In this document: positions 36,195 to 51,670 of the stretch, one piece after another
Layout: each line of letters begins with the position of its first letter
How positions within the stretch are numbered: the stretch's first letter is position 1
Origin: Podaxis mareebaensis
Taxonomy: Eukaryota > Basidiomycota > Agaricomycetes > Agaricales > Agaricaceae
Length of the DNA stretch: 64,000 bases
Assembly: GCA_018524725.1 (NCBI GenBank)
Contig: JAEUWP010000237.1
Span: 32,402-96,401 of the forward strand
Direction of reading: 5' to 3'
Notes under the pieces: generated by a model
The model's database searches: none
The model's input: only the letters and a program-made list of their open reading frames with translations
Told to the model about the DNA's origin: nothing
Made by a program: the position numbers and the translations under genes

Positions 36195-38538
36195 ATGCCA
36201 CAGCCCAAGCCAGACCTCAAACTCACAGAGCCTCTCGAGGCCGACATCGGCGACTTCCATATATCTGGGTCTCTTGTGTCATCGGCAGCAGCATCCAGTG
36301 CTTCACCAAGCGTCGTGAGCTTGAACGAAAGTTTCAAAGACGTCCCGCAAGCACCGTCTCGACCACGTCAGCAGAATGGAACTCAGAGAAAACAGTCGTT
36401 TGGACATATGTCGACGCCGTCGTTGGCTACGGCTTCGGGTTCTGGCCCTGGTTCGGCTTTGGTCGCGGAGAGGCTTATGCGCCCGACGTTGTCGAGATCG
36501 CATTCGTTGCCCAAAGTGCATATGAATCAGGCGGAGGTGAAGCAGAGGAAGAAGATCGTGGATGTGGAGAGTGTTGTGGTTGAGCCGGAGGTCGTTAGGA
36601 AGTTGCGGAGGTGGATTATGGGGATTGCTATTGGTGAGTTGGTGTGTTACTATTGTTGTGAGGGATGTCCTGAGTTTGTTGGTAGTTGAATTTGATCTTG
36701 ACGATGGACCTGTTGTGGACGCTGTTGTGCCACCGCTTTTCTTGTTGCCTTCGGAGTCGAATAATATGTGCGTTTTCTGCAGTTTTCCTTCGAATCTGGA
36801 TTGACCTGGCGCTTAGAGCCTTTTCTGCCTTCCCTGATTCTCCGCAGTTCGATCAGGGAACACAGTGCCACTCTTTTCGCCTACGCGAGCAACTTTCGTC
36901 GGACTATGATCCTAGGCGACCGGCTACGAAAGATGGATACATTTATGGGTTCTCGCATTTCACACAAAAACGAGACAAGTCCTCGAAAAGAGGTTATCGG
37001 CAGGTAAGTCAGTCACAATCATTTATTGTCCGCGCTTGCTGAACGTTCTTCCTTCTGATTCAGCGTTCCGTTGTCATTCTTACTCAGTTGCAGTACCCTG
37101 CGTTCTTCACATCCCTAGCGTCTATATTTGGACCATTGTTCCAAGAGCATGGATCTCCTATGCTGGAGGCCGCATGTCATAACATCGCAAGCTGGTATGT
37201 CTCTTGGTTTGATGTGTTCCGCGTCGGGCCAATCATGAGAAGAGCAGGCCAGATCCGAAGCCAGGAGAAACTTTGGAACTGGGATTCTTGGGGACTGTTG
37301 TCCATGTTGAGATTCCGCATACGATGGACCAGTTCCAATTGACGGAGACGTCTTCGTTCAATGAGAAGTATGATCCTAAGCTGCATGTTCGTTGTCTCAT
37401 CTTGGAGTTCTTCCAACTCGGTTTGCTGACATGTCTTCTAGGTTCTTGCCTCGTGTGCGCCGTTCCATCCCCCACCCCTACTTCTCTTTGAGGCATGTTT
37501 GCCGAACCTCTGGTCAATATGGGAATGCTTGGTATTGTGTGAGCCTATCCTTGTGTTTGGCCAATCTCCTGCACAGACGAGCCAAGCGATCTGGTGGTTG
37601 AGGGACCTCCTACGGCCTGTATGTCAGAATAGCAGAATCCGCTGTCTTGAGGTGTGGCTAACTGCCTTTCAGATCCCTCTTGCGGGTGACATACGCCCTT
37701 ACTTCACCATGCAGGATGGTGACCATGCGGCTTTGGTCAATAAACTACCTCCAAAAGCGGGGTTGATTATAGGAGTTACGAACCCCTTTTTCGAGAAATC
37801 CTGCTCGCATTGGCCGCATGTCCTCAGTTTGGGAAAGCGAAAATCGTGCGTCTATGCTAGCTACACAGCCCTCCAGTTGATCTGATGCAGGTTCGCCAGA
37901 GCGCCGAACACAAAGACAGCCGGAACCAACACGAGTCCAAACGGGGTTTCTGCGGGCCCAACCCCTGGATGGAAAACCAGGACGCACAAGCGATACGTCT
38001 CCAAGGACCACACGTTGCTCAAAGAACTAGAGATAGCCGCCCGAGGAGACGATCGTCAAAGTATGGGCTTCTTCCATTCACCCATTGACATAAATAACGT
38101 TCATGTGATACATGCATATCAACAGAGCTTCGAGCTTCCTTCGCTCTCCGTCGACATTTCTGCTCTCGCACTGCAGACCTGATTGCCCCACTTGCCAGAT
38201 ACCTCAACAGCTTGATACCCTCACCACAGGAGGTGGCGAAAGCCCGATCCTCAAAAGATACCCTCCGTCTGAAGCCGTTCAGCTCTGCGAGCTTCTTTGC
38301 CTCGCTGAAGGCGAATGGATGTCCCCTTCCTTTCAAGTCTGCTGCCAAGCGGATACAGTTTTACGAGAGGTTAGCGTAATCTAGACGCCGATGATCATTT
38401 GCGTGGCGGCTGATGGATGTCGATTTCAGATGGTTAAAAGCGCCCAGCTTCGGAGTATGGTTGGCCCATCAGGAGTCGATCGTACAGGATATATTAAATA
38501 CGCCTGTCAACCTTATTGCTACGCCGAGTCTGTCGTAA
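36195..38538 (+). CDS. DENND6-type Rab guanine-nucleotide exchange factor
   Basis: DENND6 proteins carry a DENN module and, in animals, activate Rab14 on endosomes. The start MPQPKPDLKLTEPLEADIGD leads through a Ser-rich N terminus to RKLRRWIMGIAI|VEFDLDDGP. Introns then separate the upstream DENN text (VPPLFLLPSESNN|IAFSAFPDSPQF) from QYPAFFTSLASIFGPLFQEH, WECLVLCEPILVFGQSP, IPLAGDIRPYFTMQDGDHA and GLIIGVTNPFFEKSCSHWP. The C terminus reads FYERWLKAPSFGVWLAHQES and stops at TAA 38536. Splices restore frame wherever I tested them. The length is about that of the family (550-600 residues). A truncated copy lies at 29160-31060. Confidence 0.85.
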
Positions 38539-39210
38539 GAGCAGGCGCTTGGAGGGATGTTTCTGTATCTGGGATCTCCTGGCTATGGGTTTGGGAATGA
38601 ATGGATGACTGTTGTATGATGTGTGTGCATAAGTACAAATAGGTGCAAATAACACGCATACAAATTACGGTTGACTGGAGAGCGGAGTCGGACACTCTTC
38701 TTTTCGCATCCACCACCACATCCTGTTTGTCGTTCTGCGCTGCTGTTGTCCCGTTCACTAAATCTCCTGTATTCTCCCTCCGCAATTGTATACGTACCTG
38801 CCAATGTAAGAGTTTCGTTCTCCTCCTGGGCACTGATTCGTCCATCAGAACCCCGTCAACCCGCCACTGTTTTACGTGCACCGAGCTGTGCCTGTAATGA
38901 TGGAAATCGTCATGTAACCAATTGCACTCGCATTGCCTGTCCTCCTGTCTTTCCTTTTGTGTCTCTCACTCTCGTCTTCATTGTTGTCGATTACTCAAAC
39001 ATGTGTTTGTGGTTCTTTACTTTGCAGACCAAAAATATTCTCATCTTTCTCTCCGAGAACGAGTGTTAAACTGCCCTAGAATATTGTGGGTTGTTCTAAG
39101 TGCCAAAAGCTCCACCCTTCGAACTGCCACAGCACCTTTACGACTTCTCCCCACTCCACAAACCCCATACACCCACTTCAGGAACTCAGCACTCCGGCGA
39201 AAAGCCTACG
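38539..39210. promoter_or_regulatory. DENND6 to CFIm68 intergenic region
   Basis: It holds the 3' flank of DENND6 and the pyrimidine-rich 5' region of the next gene. An in-frame ATG at 39100 would extend the next protein by 37 residues. I prefer 39211 because the acidic, family-like N terminus starts there. Confidence 0.4.
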
Positions 39211-42235
<3,025 letters not shown>

Positions 42236-42959
42236 CCGAAACGAATAGAGCTTTGTTGCCTTGGCACCACTGATCATTGATCATGCATTGACCAGAAAGC
42301 TCCAATGCATGCCCCCTGGTCGCAACAGTCTCAGCTCTGGCCGCGTAACATATCAGCCGTTCAGCTGTGCCTATCCTTCGGGCAACAATACATTGGGTCT
42401 GCAGATCAACACGACAGGAATAAGTATTGACGTCTCATTGGCTCCCGACAGCGTAAGGCGCGGGATATTAAGGATTACCGTCTGCAAATGTCAATGTGAC
42501 ATCACTGCAACTTACGAAGGCTTGAACAAAGCTGCTAGTAAGCACAAGAACTCGAGGCTTGTGACTGATTGATTCACTGCCTCAGCTACTCCCATCAGAT
42601 ATTTTCTAAATTTGCTCGTCGCCTCACTGATACCCGAGAAATGGACAGCTTATGCGTCCACACCCAGCATTCGAGGACCTAAATCTGTGACTATGATATA
42701 TATATAGTGTGCCGGCCGTTTGGTGGTGCAGCTACTCCAGAATGTCACATCCTTCAATGATTCCTTCATGCGCAGAATCAAGTCTTACTCCGGGTCATTG
42801 ATGTCACTGCTAAACCAGTGGAAACATCGTGATTTGCAACAAGTTAGTTTGATCTGGTCTGGTTCCTGCACTACACAATCAGGCTTTGCTAAGGAAGCAT
42901 ATAAAAGCTGTCTGGGACAAACTCATAGGAGTCCCTCGTCATTGTTCCTACCCCTTGTT

Positions 42960-45075
42960 CAATCAGTCCGTTGCTACTCTTCTACTATGTCTGCTATGCC
43001 AGATATCGAGTACCTCAAAGGCGTCATAATGTTTGAACGAATCCTGACCACTTCCAGGGGTATATCTTCCCTGCCCTCTTTTCCTTCCAGCTGGGTTGGT
43101 GCTGACACCTTTGCACCAGTTGCTGCAGCATCATTATTTGTGTACGACTCGTTTTTGCTTCTCAGTATGGAGGTCAGTAGTCTCGCTTTCAGCCGACGGA
43201 AGAGACAGTCCTGAAGCATGGTCTCAGGATAGGGCAAACATGTTCCAGTAGGGGATGTGTCCTAGGAAGTGTTTATTACCTGATTACTTTCACAGGGGTC
43301 CAAACAAGTGCTCTGTATCTACAGTGATCTACATGGTGTTGAAGGTCCTCGGTGTGATCTACTTTGGGTAAGTGCGGACATTTTTGCTAGTTGATGTGGC
43401 TGTTCCATGGGTATGAAACTTTCCTAGTGCGGATCTGTATAGTTAGTCCCCATCCCTGAGCAAACCATGTGAGAAATGACTACTGTTCATGTTACTAGTC
43501 ATGGTCACCCCGAAGCCTGGTTACATTGTGAGTGAACAAAGTTCATACTCCCCGGAATGAAAGCTAATCATGACTAATAATGACATAGAGGTCAGGTCTT
43601 TTTGCTGCTAGACCACTATTGTGAATATTGATTGTTCCTCTGGTGACATCTAGATGTCCAGCAGTCGGCTGGATTGCCCTTGTGTATGTGCATAGGACAA
43701 CAGTCAAACTGTTTGATCCTGTGTTTTGTCCCTACTAATAACTTTTGGTAGCATACTCAACATTGGATATACCCCTCTTATAACCATACTGTTGGTGCTA
43801 CGGCTTCATGCACTATATCAGGGGCAATTGAAAGGTGACCACCCACCATGACAGGCTCCAGTAGCTCAACACTGACACAGTACTCTTTGTGTGGAATATA
43901 GTGACAATTCTTCTCTGTCTGTCAATGACCAGTGAGGTGTTAACCATCCCATTTTGGATCTCTAATGTGAACCTCAGTATACAGTTACTATTCTGGTAGG
44001 ATCAACCTGGCTCCTTACTGCCTGTACTACTGTGACATGATACCTCTCACCTTAGGGTGTCCTACTTCGGTTCTCAGCAGACATTATATGGGACTTCCCC
44101 AATGCCTCCAAAGTTCTGACAGGCCCTCCCTCACTAGGGTGTACTTTTCAGGTCTCTCCAGATTCTATCAGGATGATGAAAGTTAGCTTGAAGCTTGGAC
44201 AAATAGCAAGGTCAGCCACTCCTTCCAACCCTTTTACCATCACCTGATTTCTGACAAACAGTGATGCAGTTTTTTTCATCTGGTAACTACAGGTGAGATG
44301 AACCCATAACACTTTAGCATGTCCTAATGGCCATTACCCAGCTATCACAGGGATTGAGATTGCCCTTGTGTTGTTTCAACTTCTCAAGACCCTCAAGGCT
44401 GGAGGAAACACCTGGTCATCAGTCCTGAACAATAGAAATGTCACACCAGTACTGTATATATTCCATAGAGATGGCATGTTGATGTTCATCCCGTAAGTGT
44501 TGCTGATACAGATGGGCATTATGAGCTAACCCCTCCATCCAGAATCTTTGGTAATAAAAGGCTCCTTGCCAAGATGCTAGATCTTACCTTGTTTGTGCAG
44601 TCCTGAATGTCTTTGCAGTGATCTCGGGCCAAACTATTAGCCTATTTAGTGTGTTGGGGTGGGATGAACAGTAAGTTCAGCCATGGTTCTTTTTTCTTCT
44701 ATCACAATTCTCAAGGTTCCTGCAGGTGGCTCGTAGTTGTGTATCAAGTTTTTGTAAGGATGTCTCAAACAGCTGGATGGAATGCACCTAACCAATGGCT
44801 CAAACAGGGATCCCGATTTCTTCTCAATATTCGTCGTGCAAATGCAAAGCTCATAGGAACAACTATTCCACAAGAAATCTCAACTCTATATTTCAATAGG
44901 AGTGTACAAGACACAGAAATTGAATGACGCAGATGGCATTTCAGGAAGTCAATTGGACGTGACTGCCTGATGTGAGCTTCAGCTGGAGCTTTGTCAAGGA
45001 GCAGTGTACTCCCGAGGCTATTGCATTGGAGTGGGAATGGAAGCTTTGTTAGAAAGAGGGGAAAGACTTGGTTGG
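42960..45075 (+). pseudogene. Decayed membrane-protein gene (DUF6533-like)
   Basis: The N-terminal frame (42990-43171) includes MPDIEYLKGVIMFERIL and FVYDSFLLLSMEV. After a plausible intron comes SVSTVIYMVLKVLGVIYF (about 43312-43366). A C-terminal exon at about 44760-44925 reads GSRFLLNIRRANAKLIG. The rest is full of stops. The inverted partner at 33230-35350 keeps the same three segments with similar protein text. It sits in the spacer between the two CFIm68/DIM1 duplication copies. Confidence 0.45.
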
Positions 45076-45186
45076 TGTTAGATTATGTGCGTCAATAATG
45101 TCTTGTGACTAGTTTACTTTTAGTATTCACTTATATTGTTCATTTCCTTTGTTCTTCTTCCTCAGTTGTGTACCATCAACTAAGGT

Positions 45187-46623
45187 GTAACAGCCTCCTG
45201 TGACTCGTTCTCCCCAGAGCAGTAATAGTGCGAATAGAACCCAAATAGGGGTTATGGGCAGAATGCTGGACCGATGACTGGTGTGGGGAATCCGGGTGGC
45301 CAGGGTTACGATGCGTTGTACGTTGACGACTTGCAATGGGTGTGTAGTTTGACTTTATCATTATATCATGTAACTCAAAGCTATTGTTTTCTTTTTGTGT
45401 GCGGGTGTGTAGTGGACGACGGACGAAGATCTACGTCAGGTCGTGTTGAATATTGGCGTTACGATTGACCACAGGGATATCATGTTCTCGGAGCACAAGA
45501 TTAATGGGAAGAGTAAAGGGTGCGGTTATTTCACAGCTCTTCTCTGTATTATCTGTGTCTGGACGACGACGTTCATACGATTTCTCTTTTTGTTTGTGGA
45601 CAGAATCGCATACGTTGAATGTCATGACCATAACGCAGCTGCTGCCCTGAAAAACTGGTTTGACAACAAGTGAGTAGACGGATCCTTGGGTGTTTATCAG
45701 AAGTGCGTTTACATGTTATGTGCCCTATCTTTAGCGAATTCCAGAACAGACGCGCAACTGCGACTCTGACAAGTTCGGCTCAAGGCAACCCGTTCCGCAC
45801 GCTACCCAAAGGTACGTTTCGTCGACATTCAATACGCCTCATTCCAGGAGTGCTAACTACTGCCTGCACACAGAACCTCCTCCGCGCGAAAACCGCAACC
45901 AAATGCAACAGACCGTGGGCGGTCATATGGGTCGTGGCGGTAGTGGTTTCCGAGGCGGAGGTGCAGGGGCGGGTATGGGTATGAACATGATGGGCGGTGG
46001 GACGATGGGGAATCCCATGGCGGCCATGGGCATGAATATGGGGATGCCTGGGATGATGGGGATGGGGGGGATGCCTGGGATGGGGATGCCGGGTATGGGG
46101 ATGAATGGCGCCGCTGGTGGGTTTATGGGACGCGGAGGTGCTGGTGGTGCTGGCGGCTTTGGTGGACGCGGTGGAGGATTGCCCTCTGGCCCGAGAGGAA
46201 GAAGTAGAATGATGAGCGGTATGGGTACGAGTTTCTAGCTCCTTTTTTCCTTCCCTCCCTTTTTGTACTTTTTCACTTTCTTGTACGTTGTCTCTGGAGA
46301 CGTACATATCCTGGCTGCCCGCTTCCCCCTTTATCCCTCGTGTCATGTTGTTCGTGAAAATTGCATACACTCTCACCATCCGCCTCGTTGCTCCTGTGAA
46401 CTAATCTCAAACACCTTCAACACTTTGAAACACTCCGGCAACTCAAATTCGGAACTCTGGCCACTCGTTTGTCATTTTGGTGGGTATAGGTGGTATGCAT
46501 ATGGGCCGGGGTGGATTTGGGATGCAAGGACATTTCAACCCTGCGTTTATGCAGGGCGGCGGCCAACAAGGACACCAGGATGGACCAAGGAAACGTTTCC
46601 GTTCGGATGAGGGTAGTAGCTGA
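45187..46623 (+). pseudogene. 5'-truncated CFIm68-like copy
   Basis: It lacks the start and acidic N terminus; stops (TGA, TAG) occur in the first 70 bases of homology. The RRM is still readable, but RNP2 has changed from LYIGDL to LYVDDL, and other substitutions include KINGKSKG and GRSRMMSG. The Gly/Met-rich exon and the last exon (ending DEGSS, TGA 46621) are intact. It is probably a pseudogene; transcription from a new promoter cannot be excluded. Confidence 0.8.
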
Positions 46624-47765
46624 TTAATGGCTCGGTAAGGTTGTTAAGAGGGGGTAGGGAGCTGGATAGGGATGAGGGTGAAGGTGAAGGCGGAGATCTG
46701 GAGGTGTAACATTGAAATTTTCTTGGGCTCGGGGGAGGATAGCGTTTTCCGTCCTTTTCTTTTTGGTATTTCCTGAACGTTTGGTGTTCTCCTTGCACGT
46801 TGATTGCATAACATGGTCAAAAAGTTGCGTTTTTTTAATCCTTTTCTGTTTTGAGTAGCTATTTCAGTCTGTATAGAGATTATCCTAATTTTTATCTGGT
46901 GGTATCTAATATGGTTCGTGCGAGATCGAAGCGGTTCGAACTTCGCAAGTTCGGATAGTGAGTGGACGGTGGTGTCGACAGTGGTATTGCATCACTCAGC
47001 TCGACTTACCCGAGAAAGATAATGGTCTTGTTTGCCGTATGACGTATGTTCATTCGATTGGAATCCAATCCCTTAATAGACAGACCATAGATGAAGAACA
47101 AAAAGGAAATCCATTCAAAACCCGAGAACATACTATAGTATAATTTTGACAACAATCATGAATCAACGTCCACCTCTAAAAGAAAGTGTGTATCCTTCGG
47201 TGCCGAGAACGTAGTGGCTATCCATCAAGCGGCCGAGCTTCCGAAATTAGTACCTGTACCTCGTAGAATAATCTGGAAAGATGACCCGCGTATTAACATG
47301 CGGCGCATCGGAAGCGAAACGCGGATGGGAAGCTACGAACCTTTGGGAGAAACGACCAGACCTCGTCCTTTGGAAGCACCACGATAGACGGTCTCGATGA
47401 TGTCGATCAACTGAGTAAAACAGCATTCATGTATCAGCCTATGCTTTATGTAGGAAGGAGAGAACGGCTCACCTCCTGTTTATTATCCATTGCCCAGTTA
47501 CTATAGATGCAAATGCCGAGGTCAACAATAAATGGCAAGGAGCATTGTGAGCTGGGAGACGTACATCTTATTGTTGTTTCCAGTACCGAGATCGATCATG
47601 ATATGTTTGTTCCTATGAACCACCCACGTACATTAGCTCTGGCGACAGAGGTGATTGCGGCGGATTGAAATCGCACCTATAGAAGAACATGACAGTGCAA
47701 GGATCATACAACTCGTACATCTGTGGAAGATCCAAACACACAGCAATAATGGTCAGCAAGGTACC
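45187..47765. repeat. Segmental duplication, right copy
   Basis: This is the direct repeat of about 39505-42235. Here the DIM1 gene is complete, because the unduplicated first exon lies just to the right (47798-48010), while the CFIm68-like gene has lost its 5' exons at the left breakpoint. Confidence 0.9.
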
Positions 47766-48010
47766 AATTGACGACTTTATGAATACGACCCACACACCTT
47801 ATTGAAATCCGGGACCTCTGTGATGTCCACTAGATATATCACGGCAAAGTTCTGCACCTTTTCCGCGACAGAGTATAGCGTTTCGTCCATCGTCATGCAT
47901 TGGCTGTCCCAGTCGTGGCCAAAGCGGATGACAACTACACGGTCCTCTTCAGATTTGATGGCTTCGTCGACATGCCAACCGGAGGGGAGGTGAGGAAGGA
48001 AGTAGGACAT
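47247..48010 (-). CDS. dim1: DIM1/DIB1 U5 snRNP thioredoxin-like protein
   Basis: This small thioredoxin-fold protein of the U4/U6.U5 tri-snRNP is essential for pre-mRNA splicing. Exon 1 (47798-48010) encodes 71 residues from MSYFLPHLPSGWHVDEAI to ITEVPDFNK. Later exons give MYELYDPCTVMFFYR, NKHIMIDLGTGNNNK, INWAMDNKQE, LIDIIETVYRGASKGRG and the terminal YSTRYRY. The total is 142 residues, exactly the conserved family length, with all GT-AG joins in phase. The stop is TAA at 47247-47249. It is convergent with the truncated CFIm68-like copy. A copy lacking exon 1 lies at 41700-42235. Confidence 0.95.
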
Positions 48011-48506
48011 TGCGAGACAGTCGGGTTGTGATCCCTGACTCTGCGAAGCAAGGAGGGTTCTGTCTGCTTACTCAGCCGTGGGAGTGGGAAAATGGCCACT
48101 AGCTTCTTTTCCCATTCCCGCGACGGCGCGTCTAGAACTTTGGCCAGATGGCCTGATCGGGGATAGCCATTGCCCCGTGCCAACACCGAACCGAACAGTA
48201 CAGAGTAAGAAAAACCAGGATTGGTACAGGTACCGTTTACCGTTCTTCGCCTCTCACCCACCGTCTAGCAGGCTATGTCCACTGACTGCCCATCCGGTCC
48301 AGTAAGTTGTCGTCTTTATTCCCTTGATAATTTTGGTACTAATCGTCTTGTACTTGCTGCAGCTGTTTATTGTAAAGCACCCTCGCCGTGCACCCCGCGT
48401 TCTTGAAGCCAGTAGCTGCCCTGTTCCGGGTGCATTTCATGATACATAGCAATATCCGAATTTTTATGATCCAATATATTACCCCGTTTTCAACCGCCCT
48501 GTGTTC

Positions 48507-49709
48507 ATGAGTCCTGCATCTACGTCTGCATGGCTAGAGCTCGCTCTACCACAACATATGTCTCACTGTCCTTGTTGCCAACTTAGGCCAGCAAAAGCAG
48601 GGCTCCAGTGCTCCATTTCCTACACTTCTGAAAGTGGCTTCCGTGCCACGATTATACTCATACATGACGGAGAAATTATGCTCAACATCTCGGCGCACGA
48701 CCTGTCTGCGTCCTCATTCACTTTTTGCGCCATTCTCGCCCGCGTCGTTAAAGAGATCCGGAGCTTCAAGGGATGCTCGGGTATCTCTTCTGACCAGGTT
48801 ATTCCGTTCCTACAAGCTCTATCCCTCTGAATACTGGATCCTATACCGTTATATCACGCACGCCTCGAGTCACTCAACAAGGACGTACTCGTCGCTTGTT
48901 CTAATTCCCTTGTTGACAGTGTGCCCAAGCCCAAGGCCAAGAAGGCAGCCATCACTGCTATCTTAACGCAGTTTCTGTTTGAACGCGATAGAATCCTGTC
49001 ACTCCAGGCTGACAATGAATGGACTGCTTTTTCCTCGCAAAACCGACAATGCCATATCCAGTTTCCGGCTCAGTCTCGCTTCTTGTCAATCTCTGTGTAT
49101 TTCGCGAAAATTTTTGGGTCCAACATCCTTGATTGCTTGCACTCCCCTCCCTTCCGGCTCTTACAAAGTCATGAGTTCCCAGGGCTTACCTCTGGGTGTA
49201 TGCCGTGGCTTGTGTACTCAATTGATGACATTGTCAAACTTTTGCGTGGTACAAAGAAGTCCGAGTTTTTGGAACTCATTAGGAAGATTCCCGGTTATGT
49301 CAGGGACAACAATGGCCTGTTAATCAAGCCGAATGAATATGACGCGAGGCTCCTTCACTTGATGCCCGTAACAGTTGACGTAGTTCTCAAGTTGTGAGTT
49401 TTATCTTATGATTCCTTTTTTAAGTACTCATGCAACTTGCTCCTCAGCTGGGATATTTCTTCCGCTCGAAACAAGCCCACTATGAGAGTCTATCAACTTG
49501 TCCTCCGAAAAACGCAATTCCACCCATCGTCTCACTTCTCGTCGCATATTGCCAAGCCCTTTGACAAGGGTAAAAAACGCGCTGGGTTTGATGATGATAG
49601 TGATGATGATCTCTTCAACGACGGTACAGCAACCACCCCAACTCCTAGCCCATCCAAGAAGACTCGCGCTGATAGGGACGGTTATGTCCACGTGGGTGGG
49701 TTTGCCTGA
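48507..49709 (+). pseudogene. Unrecognised gene, possibly interrupted
   Basis: One frame runs from ATG 48507 (MSPASTSAWLELALPQHMSH) to a TGA at 48828, then continues in the same frame (LYHARLESLNKDVLVACSNS, VPKPKAKKAAITAILTQF) to 49396. A GT-AG intron of about 50 bases joins DVVLK to WDISSARNKPTMRVYQLVL. The tail is acidic and Ser-rich (GFDDDSDDDLF) and ends DGYVHVGGFA at 49709. The continuity across intron and stop suggests a real gene with a nonsense change, or a short unrecognised intron at the stop. I do not recognise the family. The KKA/KR-rich and acidic tail would suit a nuclear protein, but this is a guess. Confidence 0.45.
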
Positions 49710-50260
49710 GCAATGCGCTTGCTCTCCGGTTTTTTTTTTTCTTGGACAGTGCTGTGTTTTCGATCTCATTCGCGTGCTCGTGATATCTTAGACATTGCAC
49801 CGACTTCGTCGTACTCTTGCAGAATCAGATATTCTCTAACAACATGTTGCTCGCCAAAAATGTATAGTTGATCGTGTTACCCGTTGTTTGCCAATAGATT
49901 GTGTGCCGCGGTTGTGTCACTTGTCAATTGCACAAATTTGGTTGCGTGAGATTCTTTTTATTCAAATAGAGTCGGGGATATTGGCGCATTCGTGCGCCGT
50001 TACGATACTGATGATGAATAAGTGGCTCTAACCAGACTCCTTCCCAGTCGTTGGGACACTATTATGTCAGCAGATGTTGATCCGAAGTACTACCGAAACT
50101 TTGTCTCACCGAATGCTCCGCATACCATCTATTAATGAACTTCCCTAATTCCGAGAGCCCGGCATACTTAGGTCAAATTGTGTCAGTGTCTTCACCCTAA
50201 AATGATGATAATTTCTGTATCAATTAATACACAGAGGAGCTACATCGTACTGAAAAAGAA
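49710..50260. other. Intergenic, start of the peroxygenase duplication
   Basis: No gene is seen. From about 50005 rightwards the sequence is duplicated at about 54890, beginning GATGAATAAGTGGCTCTAAC or similar. Confidence 0.4.
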
Positions 50261-51608
50261 CTATTTACCGTATGGAAACACTTGGGGGCAAGTAGGATCG
50301 TTAGGCTCGAACTGTGACAGATAAAGGAAGTTCAAGTTCCTATTCAATGCAACCTTCAGCATGCCCGTTGGTGCAGGATACAACCCTTTGATTGTCTTGT
50401 TGACAAAGTCAACATATAGCTTGCAGAATGACGAGAAATCCGCCGAGTCAGGATCAAAGGTATAGCTGTTAACAGTGCCGTTGTTTGCACCGGGCTGAAC
50501 TGGATGCAGGTCCACAACTTGGTCAATACCCTCGATGCTCCTGGGCCCCGGGGCTCTGAAGAAACCATCAGGGAACCTCATATCACGAAAGAAACCAAGG
50601 GCAACATCGAGATCAAGCTGGCCATCCATCTGACGCCCGTCGACAAAGAAGTTGACGGGAAACACGGACTCGGCATAGGCAGTGAAGTAACGCGGTGCAA
50701 TGAAGGAGAACATGGGGTTGGTCGCAATTGAGTCTTGAATTCGTTGGAAGCGCAGTTCCGCAGCAACTGTGTAGTTGTATTTTCCCGCACCGAAACGATT
50801 GCTGAAGTCTACAAACTATGCTTTCGTGAGTTTTTTCACAGACAGGTTACTAAAAGGACCAACCTCATCCCATAGGGTTTGATTAAAGCTGTGGTTATCC
50901 CCAAAGAACGCGTCAGCACGGGTCGTGCTTGCATCACCTAGGAATCCTCTTCAGACTGCCAAAAATCTGCAAACTCATTTTCCTGGTGACTAACCTTCAA
51001 AAACGGCATGGGTATTCAAGCCACCAACGATGGCAGGCTTAGGAGGATCCTGGCCTGTGAGGGAGCTCTTTCCTCCGATGCTCAAGAGATTGGTGATGGG
51101 ATTCCCATCGACAAGGAATGCTGCGTAAGTGACAAATTTGGCTACTGGGTGTTCCATATTAAACCCTAAATTACTCCATGTCAAAACAAGGTGTTGTAAT
51201 GCGGAAAATGATCATGTTCACACCTTCCTGGACAGCGGTGATGATTTGTGCTGGAGTAGCAATACCATTGCGCGGGAGGTACTGACATCACATGCCTTGG
51301 GTTGCGGCGAAATGGGATAGTGACAAAGTACTTACCCCATGGGACGCCAGAGTGTTCAGGCCTGGGCAAGGTCCTCGTATGTCATTTGGAGCAGGAGGCA
51401 TCCAAGGATGGGCGGCATCATTGACCAATTTCGCAGATGTATCACTCGGAGGGCCCGGGGGGTCCTCGGGAGGTGCGACATGAAGCCTAGGAAGGATTAC
51501 ATCCAGCTGTTCCCTTGTAAGACCAGCCAGGGAATGGTGAGCTGGAAAAGCCCCAGCCAATGACGTAGCTGCGAGCGCAAGGACGGCGAGTTTCAGGAGA
51601 CGGTCCAT
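50261..51608 (-). pseudogene. Long-type unspecific peroxygenase, frameshifted copy
   Basis: Unspecific peroxygenases are secreted haem-thiolate enzymes that use H2O2 to insert oxygen into C-H bonds and aromatics. A signal peptide (MDRLLKLAVLALAATSLAGA) leads to the haem-ligand motif GPCPGLNTLASHG, then EGDASTTR (the acid-base Glu motif), FFGDNHSFNQTLWDE, RYFTAYAESVFPVNFFVDG and the end CPQVFPYGK. Compared with the tandem copy at 55935-57312, one extra base occurs at 51178-51203 after NMIIFR, giving a stop at 51171-51173. The rest of the frame is well preserved. This is either a young pseudogene or an assembly error. Confidence 0.8.
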
Positions 51609-51663
51609 TGCTACTGGTGAATAGAACCAAAAGCTAAACCTGAGGGATAATATGGGCCTGCGG

Positions 51664-51670
51664 CTTTATA
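51664..51670 (-). promoter_or_regulatory. TATA box of left peroxygenase copy
   Basis: TATAAAG on the minus strand lies 55 bases before the ATG at 51608. The same element stands at the same distance in the right copy. Confidence 0.55.
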
